This document shows, in pieces, positions 52,782-60,967 of a stretch of DNA of 64,000 bases. Each line of letters starts with the position of its first letter. Within the stretch, counting starts at the first letter, position 1. The DNA is taken from the NCBI RefSeq assembly GCF_050314255.1, contig NZ_JBNPMZ010000007.1, positions 1 through 64,000 on the forward strand, written 5' to 3'. The position numbers were made by a program, and so were the translations under genes. Source of the stretch: Claveliimonas sp034178805 (GTDB taxonomy: Bacteria; Bacillota; Clostridia; Lachnospirales; Lachnospiraceae). Under the pieces are notes generated by a model that did not search any database, was not told the DNA's origin, and saw nothing but the letters and a program-made list of their open reading frames with translations.

Positions 52782-52930
52782 AGCAGGTCTCCTGACTTAA
52801 CTTCACCCTCCGATTCTGCCTTCCCCATACGAGTGGCTCATTTGAATCATTGTCCATCTCACAGTAGAGCGGGCTGTTCCTGACTTACACCGGATTCCCT
52901 TTTCAGCGGTTTACACCGACACTATATACC
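52782..52930 (-). promoter_or_regulatory. Cobalamin riboswitch
   Basis: The minus strand carries the conserved aptamer blocks in order: AAGGGAATCCGGTG, CAGCCCGC...ACTGTGA, GAGCCACT, GGGAAGG, and AAGTCAGGAGACCTGC (the B12 box, near 52797-52782). The P1 closing stem TATATAG/CTATATA is visible. It controls the nine-gene corrinoid operon through the following terminator. Confidence 0.96.
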
Positions 52931-52931
52931 T

Positions 52932-52960
52932 TCCTGCTCTTATAATAACATAGGGATAAA
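52932..52960 (-). promoter_or_regulatory. Promoter of the corrinoid operon
   Basis: The minus strand has TTTATC (52960-52955), 17 bp, TATTAT (52937-52932), which would start the transcript at about the 5' end of the cobalamin aptamer. The -35 is poor and lies 2-3 bp from the repeat element. Confidence 0.5.
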
Positions 52961-52962
52961 TC

Positions 52963-53009
52963 CAGACACTAATCAATAATTTTAATATATTTATAGGCGT
53001 TATCTATAA
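52963..53009 (-). promoter_or_regulatory. 30-bp direct-repeat operator, copy C
   Basis: Minus-strand half-sites start at 53009 (TTATAG-N7-CTATAAATA) and 52979 (TTATTG-N4-GTGTCTG), exactly 30 bp apart and just upstream of the corrinoid operon promoter. The distal half shares TTATNG and CTATAAATA in register with copies A and B; the proximal half is weaker. Confidence 0.55.
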
Positions 53010-53021
53010 TTAATCCCAGCA

Positions 53022-53068
53022 TAAAAAAGCCCTGCCGATCAATATCTCTATCAATCGACAGGGCTGTT
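53022..53068 (-). terminator. Terminator of the amino-acid ABC operon
   Basis: AGCCCTG (53028-53034) pairs with CAGGGCT (53059-53065), with an inner CGAT/ATCG pairing, followed on the minus strand by TTTTTTATG. It closes the operon whose last gene ends at 53084. Confidence 0.88.
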
Positions 53069-53083
53069 ATTTTCATTATTATT

Positions 53084-53827
53084 TTATAAGATCTTGGATA
53101 AGAATTCCTGAAGTCTCGGATCCTTCGGATGCTCAAAGAACTCTTCCGGAGTCCCCTGCTCCTTGATCTGACCTTCATCCATAAAGATCACTCTTGTCGC
53201 TACTTCCTTAGCAAATCCCATCTCATGTGTTACCACGACCATGGTCATTCCGTCTCTCGCAAGCTGTTTCATCAGCTCCAGAACTTCACCAACCATCTCA
53301 GGATCAAGAGCGGACGTTGGCTCGTCAAAAAGCATCACATCCGGATCCATTGCAAGAGAGCGGACAATTGCGATTCTCTGCTTCTGTCCACCGGATAACT
53401 GGGACGGATAAGCGTTTGCTTTTTCCTCCAGTCCTACTCTCTTCAGAAGCTCCATTCCCTGTGCTTCTGCCTCCTCTTTGCTTTTTTTCAAAAGCTTAAT
53501 CGGTGCAAGAGTAATGTTCTGCAAAATAGTCTTATGCGGGAACAGATTGAAATGCTGGAACACCATTCCCATCTTCTGGCGGTGTTTGTTGATATCCACT
53601 GATTTATCAGTAATATCCGTTCCTTCAAAATAAATATGTCCTCTGGACGGAGTCTCAAGCAGGTTCAGCGAACGTAAGAATGTAGATTTACCTGAACCTG
53701 ACGGTCCTACGATTACTACAACCTCACCTTTCCGAATCTCTTCTGACACATTATTCAGTGCATGCAGATCTCCGAAAATCTTGTGAACCTCTTCAACCTT
53801 AATTAATGTATCTCCATTAGTGGTCAC
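53084..53827 (-). CDS. Polar amino acid ABC transporter ATP-binding protein
   Basis: A 247-residue ATPase of the GlnQ/HisP group. Walker A is GPSGSGKSTF near residue 38, the signature LSGGQKQR near 142, and Walker B VMLFDEP near 164. It powers uptake with the permease it overlaps by 11 bp and the lipoprotein encoded upstream. Third gene of a binding protein-permease-ATPase operon. The amino acid is not determinable. Confidence 0.93.
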   Translation of the reverse strand: MTTNGDTLIKVEEVHKIFGDLHALNNVSEEIRKGEVVVIVGPSGSGKSTFLRSLNLLETPSRGHIYFEGTDITDKSVDINKHRQKMGMVFQHFNLFPHKTILQNITLAPIKLLKKSKEEAEAQGMELLKRVGLEEKANAYPSQLSGGQKQRIAIVRSLAMDPDVMLFDEPTSALDPEMVGEVLELMKQLARDGMTMVVVTHEMGFAKEVATRVIFMDEGQIKEQGTPEEFFEHPKDPRLQEFLSKIL

Positions 53828-54509
53828 TGTTTCTCAGCCTCCTTTCCAGAATATTTACCAGCTTGGTAAATATCATTACCATTACAAGATAAATAATTGC
53901 AACGGCGATCAAAGGCATAAACGCATCGTAAGTACGGCTTCTGATAATGTCGCCGCCCTTTGTCAGATCCTGAAGCGCAATATAACCGGATACAGATGTT
54001 TCCTTAAGAAGTACGATAAACTCATTACCCAGCGCCGGAAGTACATTCTTGAATGCCTGCGGCATAATGATGTAAACCATAGTCTGCACATAATTAAAAC
54101 CAAGGCTTCGTCCCGCCTCAAACTGTCCATTATCAATAGACATGATTCCGGAACGGAATATCTCTGCCACGTATGCACCGGAGTTAAAACCAAATGCCAT
54201 AACCGCTACCAGAACTTTACTGATGTTTACGCTTCCGAAAATAACAAAATAAATAATCAACAACTGTACAACGACCGGTGTTCCCCGGATAACGGTCAGA
54301 TAAACCTTGCAAACCCAGTTCAAGATTCTGAGCTTTCCTGTTTTATCATAAGTTGACCGGACAATTGCTACCAGAAAACCAATTACAATACCGATAATGA
54401 CCGCAAAAAACGTAACTCTGAGCGTAACTCCAAGGCCATCCCATATGTATTTCCAGCGGTTATCCTGTATGAAGTTAAGATCAAACCTGTCCTGAAATGA
54501 CTGTAACAT
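53817..54509 (-). CDS. Amino acid ABC transporter permease (HisM/GlnP type)
   Basis: A 230-residue membrane permease. The family motif YLTVIRGTPVVVQLLIIYF is near residue 70 and the coupling loop region VYIIMPQAFKNVLPALGNEFIVLLKETS near 148. It probably works as a homodimer with the ATPase downstream. It lies 23 bp after the binding-protein gene. Confidence 0.93.
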   Translation of the reverse strand: MLQSFQDRFDLNFIQDNRWKYIWDGLGVTLRVTFFAVIIGIVIGFLVAIVRSTYDKTGKLRILNWVCKVYLTVIRGTPVVVQLLIIYFVIFGSVNISKVLVAVMAFGFNSGAYVAEIFRSGIMSIDNGQFEAGRSLGFNYVQTMVYIIMPQAFKNVLPALGNEFIVLLKETSVSGYIALQDLTKGGDIIRSRTYDAFMPLIAVAIIYLVMVMIFTKLVNILERRLRNSDH

Positions 54510-54532
54510 ACCCTCTATCCTTATCTTTCCAA

Positions 54533-55309
54533 TTACTCAGCGTCATCTGCTGAAATGTATTTTGCAACAATCTCATCCAGTTTTCCGGACTCTTTTAATT
54601 TTGCAAGTGCATCATTAATTTTCTCTACCAGCTCTGTGTTGTCTTTTGCAACTGCAATTGCATAATCTTCTTCTGTAAATGCTTCATCCAGAATCTTAAG
54701 TCCCTCAGCATCTGCTACAAACTCTTTTGCAGGCTGACCATCGATAACAACTGCATCAATCTTACCCTGTGTCAGAGCCTGAACAGCCTCAAATCCTTTA
54801 TTGTAACGCTCTACAGTTACATCCTCGATATCCTCTGCATAGATGTCACCTGTTGTTCCAAGCTGAACACCGACTGTCTTTCCTGTAAGGTCATCAGGAC
54901 CTGCAATTTCGCTGTCCTCTTTTACAATGATAACCTGTGTTGCATGTGCATAAGTATCTGTAAATGCAACACTCTCTTCACGTTCCGGTGTAACCGTCAT
55001 ACCAGCCGCACCAATATCTGCTTTACCGCTTGTTACAGCCCCGATGATTGAATCGAATGCCATATCCTCAATCTTCAGTTCCATGCCAAGCTCTTCAGCA
55101 ATTGCTGCTGCAATCTCTGCATCGATACCTACAATTTCTTCTCCCTCATAATATTCATATGGCGGGAACTCAGCATTTGTTGCCATAACCAGTGTTTCTT
55201 TCTTTCCTTCATCAGATGAAGATGCCTCTTCTGATTTGGAACCGCATGCTGCTAAAGATAATGTACATGCTGCTACTAATACCAGACTTACTAACTTTTT
55301 CATTTTCAT
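54533..55309 (-). CDS. Amino acid ABC transporter substrate-binding lipoprotein
   Basis: A 258-residue type II binding protein. The lipobox Cys is at residue 22 (SLAACGSK). The mature part begins TLVMATNAEFPPYEYYEGEEIVGIDAEIAAAIAEE, the classical polar amino-acid binding start with the ligand-contacting NAEFPP-Y segment; GKADIGAAGMTVTPER follows near 95. The start at 55309 has GGAGGA 7 nt upstream; the frame to 55348 does not. Confidence 0.93.
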   Translation of the reverse strand: MKMKKLVSLVLVAACTLSLAACGSKSEEASSSDEGKKETLVMATNAEFPPYEYYEGEEIVGIDAEIAAAIAEELGMELKIEDMAFDSIIGAVTSGKADIGAAGMTVTPEREESVAFTDTYAHATQVIIVKEDSEIAGPDDLTGKTVGVQLGTTGDIYAEDIEDVTVERYNKGFEAVQALTQGKIDAVVIDGQPAKEFVADAEGLKILDEAFTEEDYAIAVAKDNTELVEKINDALAKLKESGKLDEIVAKYISADDAE

Positions 55310-55390
55310 GATTCTTTCCTCCACTATTTTTGATTCATTTTTTTGCATAATAATTCAAGCCTAGTACATATTCTAACACGTTTCCGTCAA

Positions 55391-55436
55391 AAAGCAAGTG
55401 GCTTTCCCGCCTAATTTTATGCAGAAAAGCCACTTA
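55391..55436 (-). terminator. Terminator of the uppP gene
   Basis: AAGTGGCTTT (55396-55405) pairs with AAAGCCACTT across about 19 bases, followed on the minus strand by GCTTTTTG. It lies just past the uppP stop at 55440. Confidence 0.8.
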
Positions 55437-55439
55437 TTT

Positions 55440-56267
55440 TTATGCAATAATTATTTTTACAAGTGAAATTATCAGAATTAACGCTCCCAGTATAATCCGA
55501 TAATAACCAAACACTTTGAAATCATTCTTCTTAATATAACCCATCAGGAACTTGATTGCCACAACGGATACCAGGAAAGAGACAATGCATCCCAACATCA
55601 AAAGCCCGAATTCAGCACCGGTAAAATGGAAACCAAATTTTAGCAGTTTCAGGAAACTTGCGCCAAACATAACCGGGATTGCAAGGAAGAATGTGAATTC
55701 AGCAGCCGTTTCACGGGACACGCCAATCAGCAGCGCTCCTACGATCGTTGCTCCCGAGCGGGATGTTCCGGGAATCAGTGCAAGCATCTGGAATACACCG
55801 ATCCAGATCAGCATCTGGACTGTGAGTTCAGAAATTCTGGTAACCTTAGGTCTTACACCTTTATTTCTATTTTCTACTATAATAAATAACACACCATAAA
55901 CAATCAGCATGACTGCAACCGGCAAAGGTTTATAAAAAATCGCATCCAGATAATCATTAAAGATTAATCCAATGACTGCCGCCGGAACAGATGCAATTGC
56001 CACTTTAATCCACATCTGCCAGGTCAGAAGCTTCTGTTTCTTGCTTTTTCTCGGCGAAAATGGATTCAGCTTGTGAAAATACAGTACCACAACCGCCATA
56101 ATGGCTCCAAGCTGTATGACCACATTAAACATCTCCATAAACGCATCACTCATGCCGGGTTTTAATAAATCCCCCACTAGAATCAGATGACCGGTACTGC
56201 TGACCGGAAGCCATTCCGTAATACCTTCTACGATTCCAAGTATGATAACCTTGATAAAATCTAACAT
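55440..56267 (-). CDS. uppP: Undecaprenyl-diphosphate phosphatase
   Basis: A 275-residue membrane enzyme with about eight helices that recycles undecaprenyl pyrophosphate to the monophosphate lipid carrier for cell-wall synthesis; it can confer bacitracin tolerance. Diagnostic segments are GIVEGITEWLPVSSTGHLILV near residue 11 and LIPGTSRSGATIVGALL near 163, which hold the catalytic Glu and Arg/Ser. Length is normal. It lies 22 bp after the HAD phosphatase gene and has its own terminator. Confidence 0.96.
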   Translation of the reverse strand: MLDFIKVIILGIVEGITEWLPVSSTGHLILVGDLLKPGMSDAFMEMFNVVIQLGAIMAVVVLYFHKLNPFSPRKSKKQKLLTWQMWIKVAIASVPAAVIGLIFNDYLDAIFYKPLPVAVMLIVYGVLFIIVENRNKGVRPKVTRISELTVQMLIWIGVFQMLALIPGTSRSGATIVGALLIGVSRETAAEFTFFLAIPVMFGASFLKLLKFGFHFTGAEFGLLMLGCIVSFLVSVVAIKFLMGYIKKNDFKVFGYYRIILGALILIISLVKIIIA

Positions 56268-56289
56268 AGTTTTTCTCCTTTATTTTCTA

Positions 56290-57126
56290 CTATTTTAATA
56301 CGTATTTTTCGATTGCCTTTGCAACCCCTTCTTCGTCATTCGAAGCAGTAATAACATCGGCAGACCACTTCACCTCATCGACCGCATTTGCCATGGCGAC
56401 TCCAAGTCCTGCCTCCCGAAGCATATCCGTATCATTGGTTCCATCTCCGCACGCCATAATCTCTTCCCGACTGATCCCCAGAAGTTTTCCAAGATTGACA
56501 AGCGTCTTCCCTTTACTCACACCTGCTGCATTTACTTCGATATTATTTATTAGTGCGCCTGTCACCTCTACATCCGAAACTTCCCTCAATATCTCTTCTA
56601 AGGCTTTTTTCTTATCTTCCTGATTCAGAAATACCCCCTGTACCTTATCTGAACCTCTATGATGTTCTTCAAAAAAGGAACGTACATCCGGCACCGGTCT
56701 TCTGGTACTCCTCACATACTCTGCCATAGGCGCCTCCGAAAAGAATTCATCTACCCGGTTCAGCATATGTTCACTGGCGTATCCCACACCGTCATAATAG
56801 ACTTCCAGAATCGCATCATACTTTCCCATAATATCCAGTAACCTCTTTGCTGTTTCGTAAGGCACCAGACATTCATACACGATTCTGTGTTCCTGCATAT
56901 CTATCACTCTTGCACCATTCGCGGTCAGTGCATAACGTATCCCCGGAAATTGGATTACCTCTCCCGGAATTCCCGTAAAGGGTCTTCCCGTAGCAGGCAG
57001 AACCACCACACCCTGTTCAATAGCCTTTCTCAGCACCTCCTGTGTATGTGCCGTCAAAACCTTTCCGCTGGTAAGCAGTGTTCCATCCAGGTCAAGTCCG
57101 ATCATCTTAATGCTTTTTGTCATCAT
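56290..57126 (-). CDS. Cof-type HAD-IIB phosphatase
   Basis: A 278-residue cytoplasmic phosphatase. The nucleophile is in MIGLDLDGTLLTS near residue 11, motif II is LPATGRPF near 39, and motif IV ACGDGTNDTDMLREAG near 225. The family dephosphorylates sugar phosphates, flavin precursors or similar; specificity cannot be read. It overlaps the preceding gene by 20 bp and precedes uppP, suggesting one transcript. Confidence 0.92.
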   Translation of the reverse strand: MMTKSIKMIGLDLDGTLLTSGKVLTAHTQEVLRKAIEQGVVVLPATGRPFTGIPGEVIQFPGIRYALTANGARVIDMQEHRIVYECLVPYETAKRLLDIMGKYDAILEVYYDGVGYASEHMLNRVDEFFSEAPMAEYVRSTRRPVPDVRSFFEEHHRGSDKVQGVFLNQEDKKKALEEILREVSDVEVTGALINNIEVNAAGVSKGKTLVNLGKLLGISREEIMACGDGTNDTDMLREAGLGVAMANAVDEVKWSADVITASNDEEGVAKAIEKYVLK

Positions 57127-57697
57127 AAATCATCAGTTCCTTCCCATCTTTCGTAAATATCATCAGCCTGGTACTGATTCTGTCCTGATTCCTTGCATAT
57201 GCTTCTTTTCCGAATTCCACCATCTTCTCGACAGTTTCTTCCTGGGACGCCGGAACAAAAAGAACCGTATCCTTTGCCGGTGCCATAATAATCAGATCAT
57301 CCTCCAGTTTGTCTGCACACATACTCCAGATATGTTTGAAGCAAAGAGAACTGGCTTCATGATGCCCATCTGCCACAATACCAAATCCCCCATACCAGGT
57401 ATGAGATACCACAAATTCCACATCCCGCGCCAGATTTTCACATGCCTTATAATAGAGAGCCTCAATATCACAATCCGGCGGGAGCATATTATCTTTTATG
57501 ATTTCATATGTGTCTGCCCCGCGCTCTATGACAAAGATAACCATAAGATCACCAACGAAAGATACAATAGGCGTATCCTTCTCAGAGATCATTTTTCCAT
57601 TCAAGGCCTCATGATCTACAAGAGATTCCTTTACCCACGGGTAAATATGGTCTTTGATATTCTCAAACAAATAATGTTCTTCTTCATACTTCTTCAT
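57107..57697 (-). CDS. Uncharacterised protein, DUF5688-like
   Basis: A 196-residue soluble protein I cannot assign to a function. Its plan (DTPIVSFVGDLMVIFVIE, then FVVSHTWYGGFGIVADGHHEASSLCFKHIW, then LIIMAPAKDTVLFVPAS) resembles DUF5688-type proteins common in Lachnospiraceae, though this match is by memory only; a DUF1444 relation is an alternative. No catalytic motif is obvious. The start at 57697 has GAGGA about 8 nt upstream; the longer frame to 57733 is unsupported. It overlaps the HAD gene. Confidence 0.55.
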   Translation of the reverse strand: MKKYEEEHYLFENIKDHIYPWVKESLVDHEALNGKMISEKDTPIVSFVGDLMVIFVIERGADTYEIIKDNMLPPDCDIEALYYKACENLARDVEFVVSHTWYGGFGIVADGHHEASSLCFKHIWSMCADKLEDDLIIMAPAKDTVLFVPASQEETVEKMVEFGKEAYARNQDRISTRLMIFTKDGKELMIYDDKKH

Positions 57698-57849
57698 GAT
57701 TATATCCTCGCAATTCTCAATTCTTAATTTCATACATATGTGAGATAAATAATCTCTACTTCGCTACCATCATAACAAAATTTGCGTAATAAAGCAATTT
57801 GTTGTATAATATAAAAGCATTCGCTGAAAAAAAGAAAGGAAATGTTGTT

Positions 57850-58869
57850 ATGATGAGTGAAAATTTGCGTCGTGGATTGCGTGCAGGCATCGTTACCATT
57901 TGCATCGCAGCCATGGGAAGCACCAGCTTCCATGTACACGCGGAACCTTCCTCTGCGGAGCTGGAACAAAAGACCGCAGGGCTGCAGGGTGAATTAAACA
58001 ATCTGAATAATGAACTGAATACTTTGAGCAGTGAACTGGATGCTCTCTCTCAGAAAATCGAGAAGACCCAGGCGGTTATGGCCGACACGCAGTCTCAGAT
58101 GGATGAAGCCCAGAAAAAAGGCGAAGAACAATATGAGGCAATGAAACTTCGGATTAAGTATATGTACGAAGCCGGAGACACCACTTTCCTTGAACTGATC
58201 TGTTCTGCGGAGAGTATGAGTGATTTTCTGAACAAGACCGATTTCGTCAAAAATGTAAGTGAGTATGACCGCAAAATGCTGCAGGAACTTGTAGATACTC
58301 AAAATGAAATTCGCCAGGAAGGCGAAGAACTGCAAAATCAGCAAAAAGAACTGGAAAAATTGAAAGAACAATTAAACAGCAAGTGCACAGAACTGGAAAA
58401 TAAGATTTCTTCTACTTCCGGTGAATTAAATCAGTACACTGATTTACTGGAAAAAGCAAAAGCAGCAGAACAACTGGCTGCACAGAAAGCTGCCGAACAG
58501 GCTGAAAACAATAATCAGGGTGGAACCAACAATTCAGCACCCGCCCCGGTAACTCCGCCAACCGCACCAACCGAAGGCAAGACAAGTCTTGGCTCTTTCC
58601 GCATCACCCATTATTGCCCATGTTACTATTGCAGCGGCGGATGGGGAAATGGAACTGCTTCCGGTACTGTTGCAACACCGGGACGTACCATAGCTGTGGA
58701 TCCAAGTGTCATTCCACTCGGTTCCCGTGTTATTATTAACGGAAATGTATATGTAGCAGAAGATACCGGCGGTGCGATCAAAGGCAAAAAAATAGATATT
58801 TATGTACCTGACCATGCCACTGCGTTATCATATGGAGTTTATTACGCAGAAGTGTATCTGGCAGATTAA
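57850..58869 (+). CDS. Secreted coiled-coil protein with C-terminal 3D domain
   Basis: A 339-residue exported protein. A signal peptide (about 1-32, ending near FHVHA) is followed by a long coiled coil (about 35-215) similar to CwlO/PcsB N-terminal regions, an Ala/Pro/Asn-rich linker, and a C-terminal 3D domain from about 250, with FRITHYCPCYYCSGGW and DTGGAIKGKKIDIYV holding the conserved Asp residues. Such domains occur in lytic transglycosylase-like cell-wall enzymes (MltA/Rpf-related). It probably cuts or remodels peptidoglycan. The start at 57850 has AAAGGA 9-10 nt upstream. Confidence 0.87.
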   Translation: MMSENLRRGLRAGIVTICIAAMGSTSFHVHAEPSSAELEQKTAGLQGELNNLNNELNTLSSELDALSQKIEKTQAVMADTQSQMDEAQKKGEEQYEAMKLRIKYMYEAGDTTFLELICSAESMSDFLNKTDFVKNVSEYDRKMLQELVDTQNEIRQEGEELQNQQKELEKLKEQLNSKCTELENKISSTSGELNQYTDLLEKAKAAEQLAAQKAAEQAENNNQGGTNNSAPAPVTPPTAPTEGKTSLGSFRITHYCPCYYCSGGWGNGTASGTVATPGRTIAVDPSVIPLGSRVIINGNVYVAEDTGGAIKGKKIDIYVPDHATALSYGVYYAEVYLAD

Positions 58870-58969
58870 AAAAACAAATTCCCTGTTTTCTCTTGCTTTT
58901 TGCCCCAAAATCTGATTAGCTATTATATATAGTTAACTAATCAAAATTAAAATTAGCGAGGTGCACAAA

Positions 58970-59830
58970 ATGAAACCTATTAAAGAAGGTAAAGTACGTG
59001 AGATTTACGATAATGGCGACAGTCTGATTATGGTCGCAACCGACCGCATCAGCTGTTTTGATGTCATTTTGAAAAATGAAGTGACCAAAAAAGGAACGGT
59101 GTTGACACAGATGTCCAAATTCTGGTTTGACCTTACAAAGGACATTCTTCCAAACCACATGATTTCTACCGATGTAAAAGATATGCCTGAATTTTTCCAG
59201 CAGCCAAAGTTCGACGGTAACAGCATGATGTGCAAAAAGCTGGAGATGCTTCCTATTGAATGTATTGTTCGTGGTTACATTACCGGAAGCGGCTGGGCAA
59301 GCTATCAGAAAGACGGCACCGTATGCGGCATCAAACTGCCGGAAGGTCTGAAAGAATCTGACAAACTGCCAGAGCCTATCTATACTCCTTCTACCAAGGC
59401 TGAAATCGGTGATCATGATGAAAATATTTCCTATGAACAGAGTATTGCTCATCTGGAAAAATATTTCCCTGGCAAAGGAGAAGAATATGCTGCCAAGCTA
59501 CGTGACTGTACAATTGCCCTCTATAAAAAATGCGCTGATTATGCGCTGAGCCGCGGCATTATTATTGCAGATACTAAATTCGAATTTGGTCTGGACGAGA
59601 ATGGTAACATCGTAATCGGTGATGAAATGCTCACACCGGACAGCTCCCGTTTCTGGCCGGCAGAAGGATATGAACCAGGACATGGACAGCCGTCCTTTGA
59701 CAAGCAGTTTGCCCGCGACTGGCTGAAAGCTAATCCGGACAATGACTGGACTCTTCCTGATGATATTGTAGAGAAAACGATTAACAAATATCTTCAGGCA
59801 TATGAGATGCTTACAGGCGAGGCATTATAG
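58970..59830 (+). CDS. purC: Phosphoribosylaminoimidazole-succinocarboxamide synthase
   Basis: Joins aspartate to CAIR in purine synthesis, using ATP. The 286-residue protein has MKPIKEGKVREIYDNGD at the start, VATDRISCFDVIL, VRGYITGSGW near residue 100, ADTKFEFG and DEMLTPDSSRFWP. It is longer than the roughly 236-residue form of many bacteria and resembles the roughly 290-residue form. The start at 58970 has GCGAGGTG 6 nt upstream. It is monocistronic with a strong terminator; other purine genes are not nearby and no purine riboswitch is visible. Confidence 0.95.
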   Translation: MKPIKEGKVREIYDNGDSLIMVATDRISCFDVILKNEVTKKGTVLTQMSKFWFDLTKDILPNHMISTDVKDMPEFFQQPKFDGNSMMCKKLEMLPIECIVRGYITGSGWASYQKDGTVCGIKLPEGLKESDKLPEPIYTPSTKAEIGDHDENISYEQSIAHLEKYFPGKGEEYAAKLRDCTIALYKKCADYALSRGIIIADTKFEFGLDENGNIVIGDEMLTPDSSRFWPAEGYEPGHGQPSFDKQFARDWLKANPDNDWTLPDDIVEKTINKYLQAYEMLTGEAL

Positions 59831-59880
59831 TCCTATGATACCAGAGTACAAAGTACGAAACAATCCGTAGGTATCATAGT

Positions 59881-59920
59881 CAGGAGCTCTTGAACAAACT
59901 TGTTCCAGAGCTCCTTTTTC
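59881..59920 (+). terminator. Terminator of purC
   Basis: GGAGCTCT (59883-59890) pairs with AGAGCTCC (59907-59914), extended by inner GAACAA/TGTTC pairing, followed by TTTTTCT. Confidence 0.9.
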
Positions 59921-59940
59921 TATGAAAAATAATATTTCTG

Positions 59941-59969
59941 TTGACTTTAGCTTGGTAAATTGGTAATAT
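59941..59969 (+). promoter_or_regulatory. Promoter of the second amino-acid ABC operon
   Basis: TTGACT (59941-59946), 17 bp, TAATAT (59964-59969), about 40 bp before the binding-protein start. Confidence 0.7.
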
Positions 59970-60010
59970 TGTAACGTGAATTATAAAAAACAGGTCAAGG
60001 AGAAGGTATT

Positions 60011-60859
60011 ATGAAGAAATTAATTGCAATGATGCTGACTTTAACCATGGTTCTGTCCCTTGCCGGATGTGGCGGTTCTTCCAGCTCTTCCAGTTCTGAC
60101 GAAAACGCGGAAAGCACAGATAGCAAATCTGAAGAAACTGCTGAAGCCGCAAGTGATTCCGAGTATGTTAAGGATAAAGGAACTCTGGTAGTAGGTATCA
60201 CAAATTTTGAGCCAATGGACTACAAAGAAGAAGGAAGCGATGAGTGGGTAGGCTTTGATGCTGATATGGCGAAAGCTTTTGCAGAAAGTCTTGGAGTAGA
60301 CGTTGAATTTGTAGAGATTGACTGGGACAACAAGATTATGGAACTTGATGGAAAAACCATCGACTGTGTATGGAATGGTATGACACTTACCGATGAAGTA
60401 ACAAGCGCTATGGAATGTTCTAATGCATACTGTAAGAATGCGCAGGTCGTTGTTGTTCCTGCTGACAAGGCTGATAAATATCAGGATAAAGACAGCCTCG
60501 CTGATTTATCTTTCGCAGTAGAGACCGGAAGTGCCGGAGAAGCAGAAGTCAGTGCACTGGGATTGAACTACACTTCTGTTGCTGCACAGGCTGACGCTCT
60601 TATGGAAGTATCCGCCGGAACTTCTGACGCTGCAGTTATCGACTTATTAATGGCTGCTGCCATGATCGGAGAAGGAACAAGCTATGCTAACCTGACACAC
60701 ACAGTTGAGCTTAACAGCGAAGAGTATGGTGTTGGTTTCCGTAAAGGCTCTGACCTTGCAAAGGCTCTGAATGATTTCTTTGCTTCCAGCTACGCAGATG
60801 GATCTTTACTAAAATGTGCAGAGAAATATGGTGTTCAGGATGCCGTAATTGAACAGTAA
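60011..60859 (+). CDS. Second amino-acid ABC substrate-binding lipoprotein
   Basis: A 282-residue binding protein. The lipobox Cys is residue 20 (LAGCGG), followed by a serine-rich and acidic linker (residues 21-55) and the fold starting GTLVVGITNFEPMDYKEEG. ECSNAYCKNAQVVVV near 137 is typical of the polar amino-acid class. It is unlike the binding protein at 54533 in the ligand-pocket start (NFEPMDY versus NAEFPPY), so it should bind a different ligand. A terminator-like hairpin separates it from the permease gene. Confidence 0.92.
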   Translation: MKKLIAMMLTLTMVLSLAGCGGSSSSSSSDENAESTDSKSEETAEAASDSEYVKDKGTLVVGITNFEPMDYKEEGSDEWVGFDADMAKAFAESLGVDVEFVEIDWDNKIMELDGKTIDCVWNGMTLTDEVTSAMECSNAYCKNAQVVVVPADKADKYQDKDSLADLSFAVETGSAGEAEVSALGLNYTSVAAQADALMEVSAGTSDAAVIDLLMAAAMIGEGTSYANLTHTVELNSEEYGVGFRKGSDLAKALNDFFASSYADGSLLKCAEKYGVQDAVIEQ

Positions 60860-60899
60860 AGTTCAATTTATACTCGAGTAGAATTTAGATGACCCATGA

Positions 60900-60929
60900 A
60901 TAGAGGGCGGATTCCCGCTCTCTATTTTT
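60900..60929 (+). terminator. Intercistronic attenuator after the binding-protein gene
   Basis: ATAGAG-GGCGG pairs with CCCGC-TCTCTAT (60900-60924), followed by TTTTTC. It would let only part of the transcripts reach the permease and ATPase genes. It also argues against the longer permease frame that starts at 60896. Confidence 0.75.
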
Positions 60930-60967
60930 CACTGAAAAGGATTAAACAAAAGAAAGCAGGTTTTCCT

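Noticed and set aside
58870..58969. Purine riboswitch upstream of purC
   Set aside because: The gap is about 100 bp and shows none of the conserved purine aptamer loops or a terminator/antiterminator pair.
60896..60967. Longer N-terminus for the amino-acid permease starting at 60896
   Set aside because: The segment is formed by a terminator-like hairpin and has no ribosome site; the ATG at 60968 gives the usual permease start.
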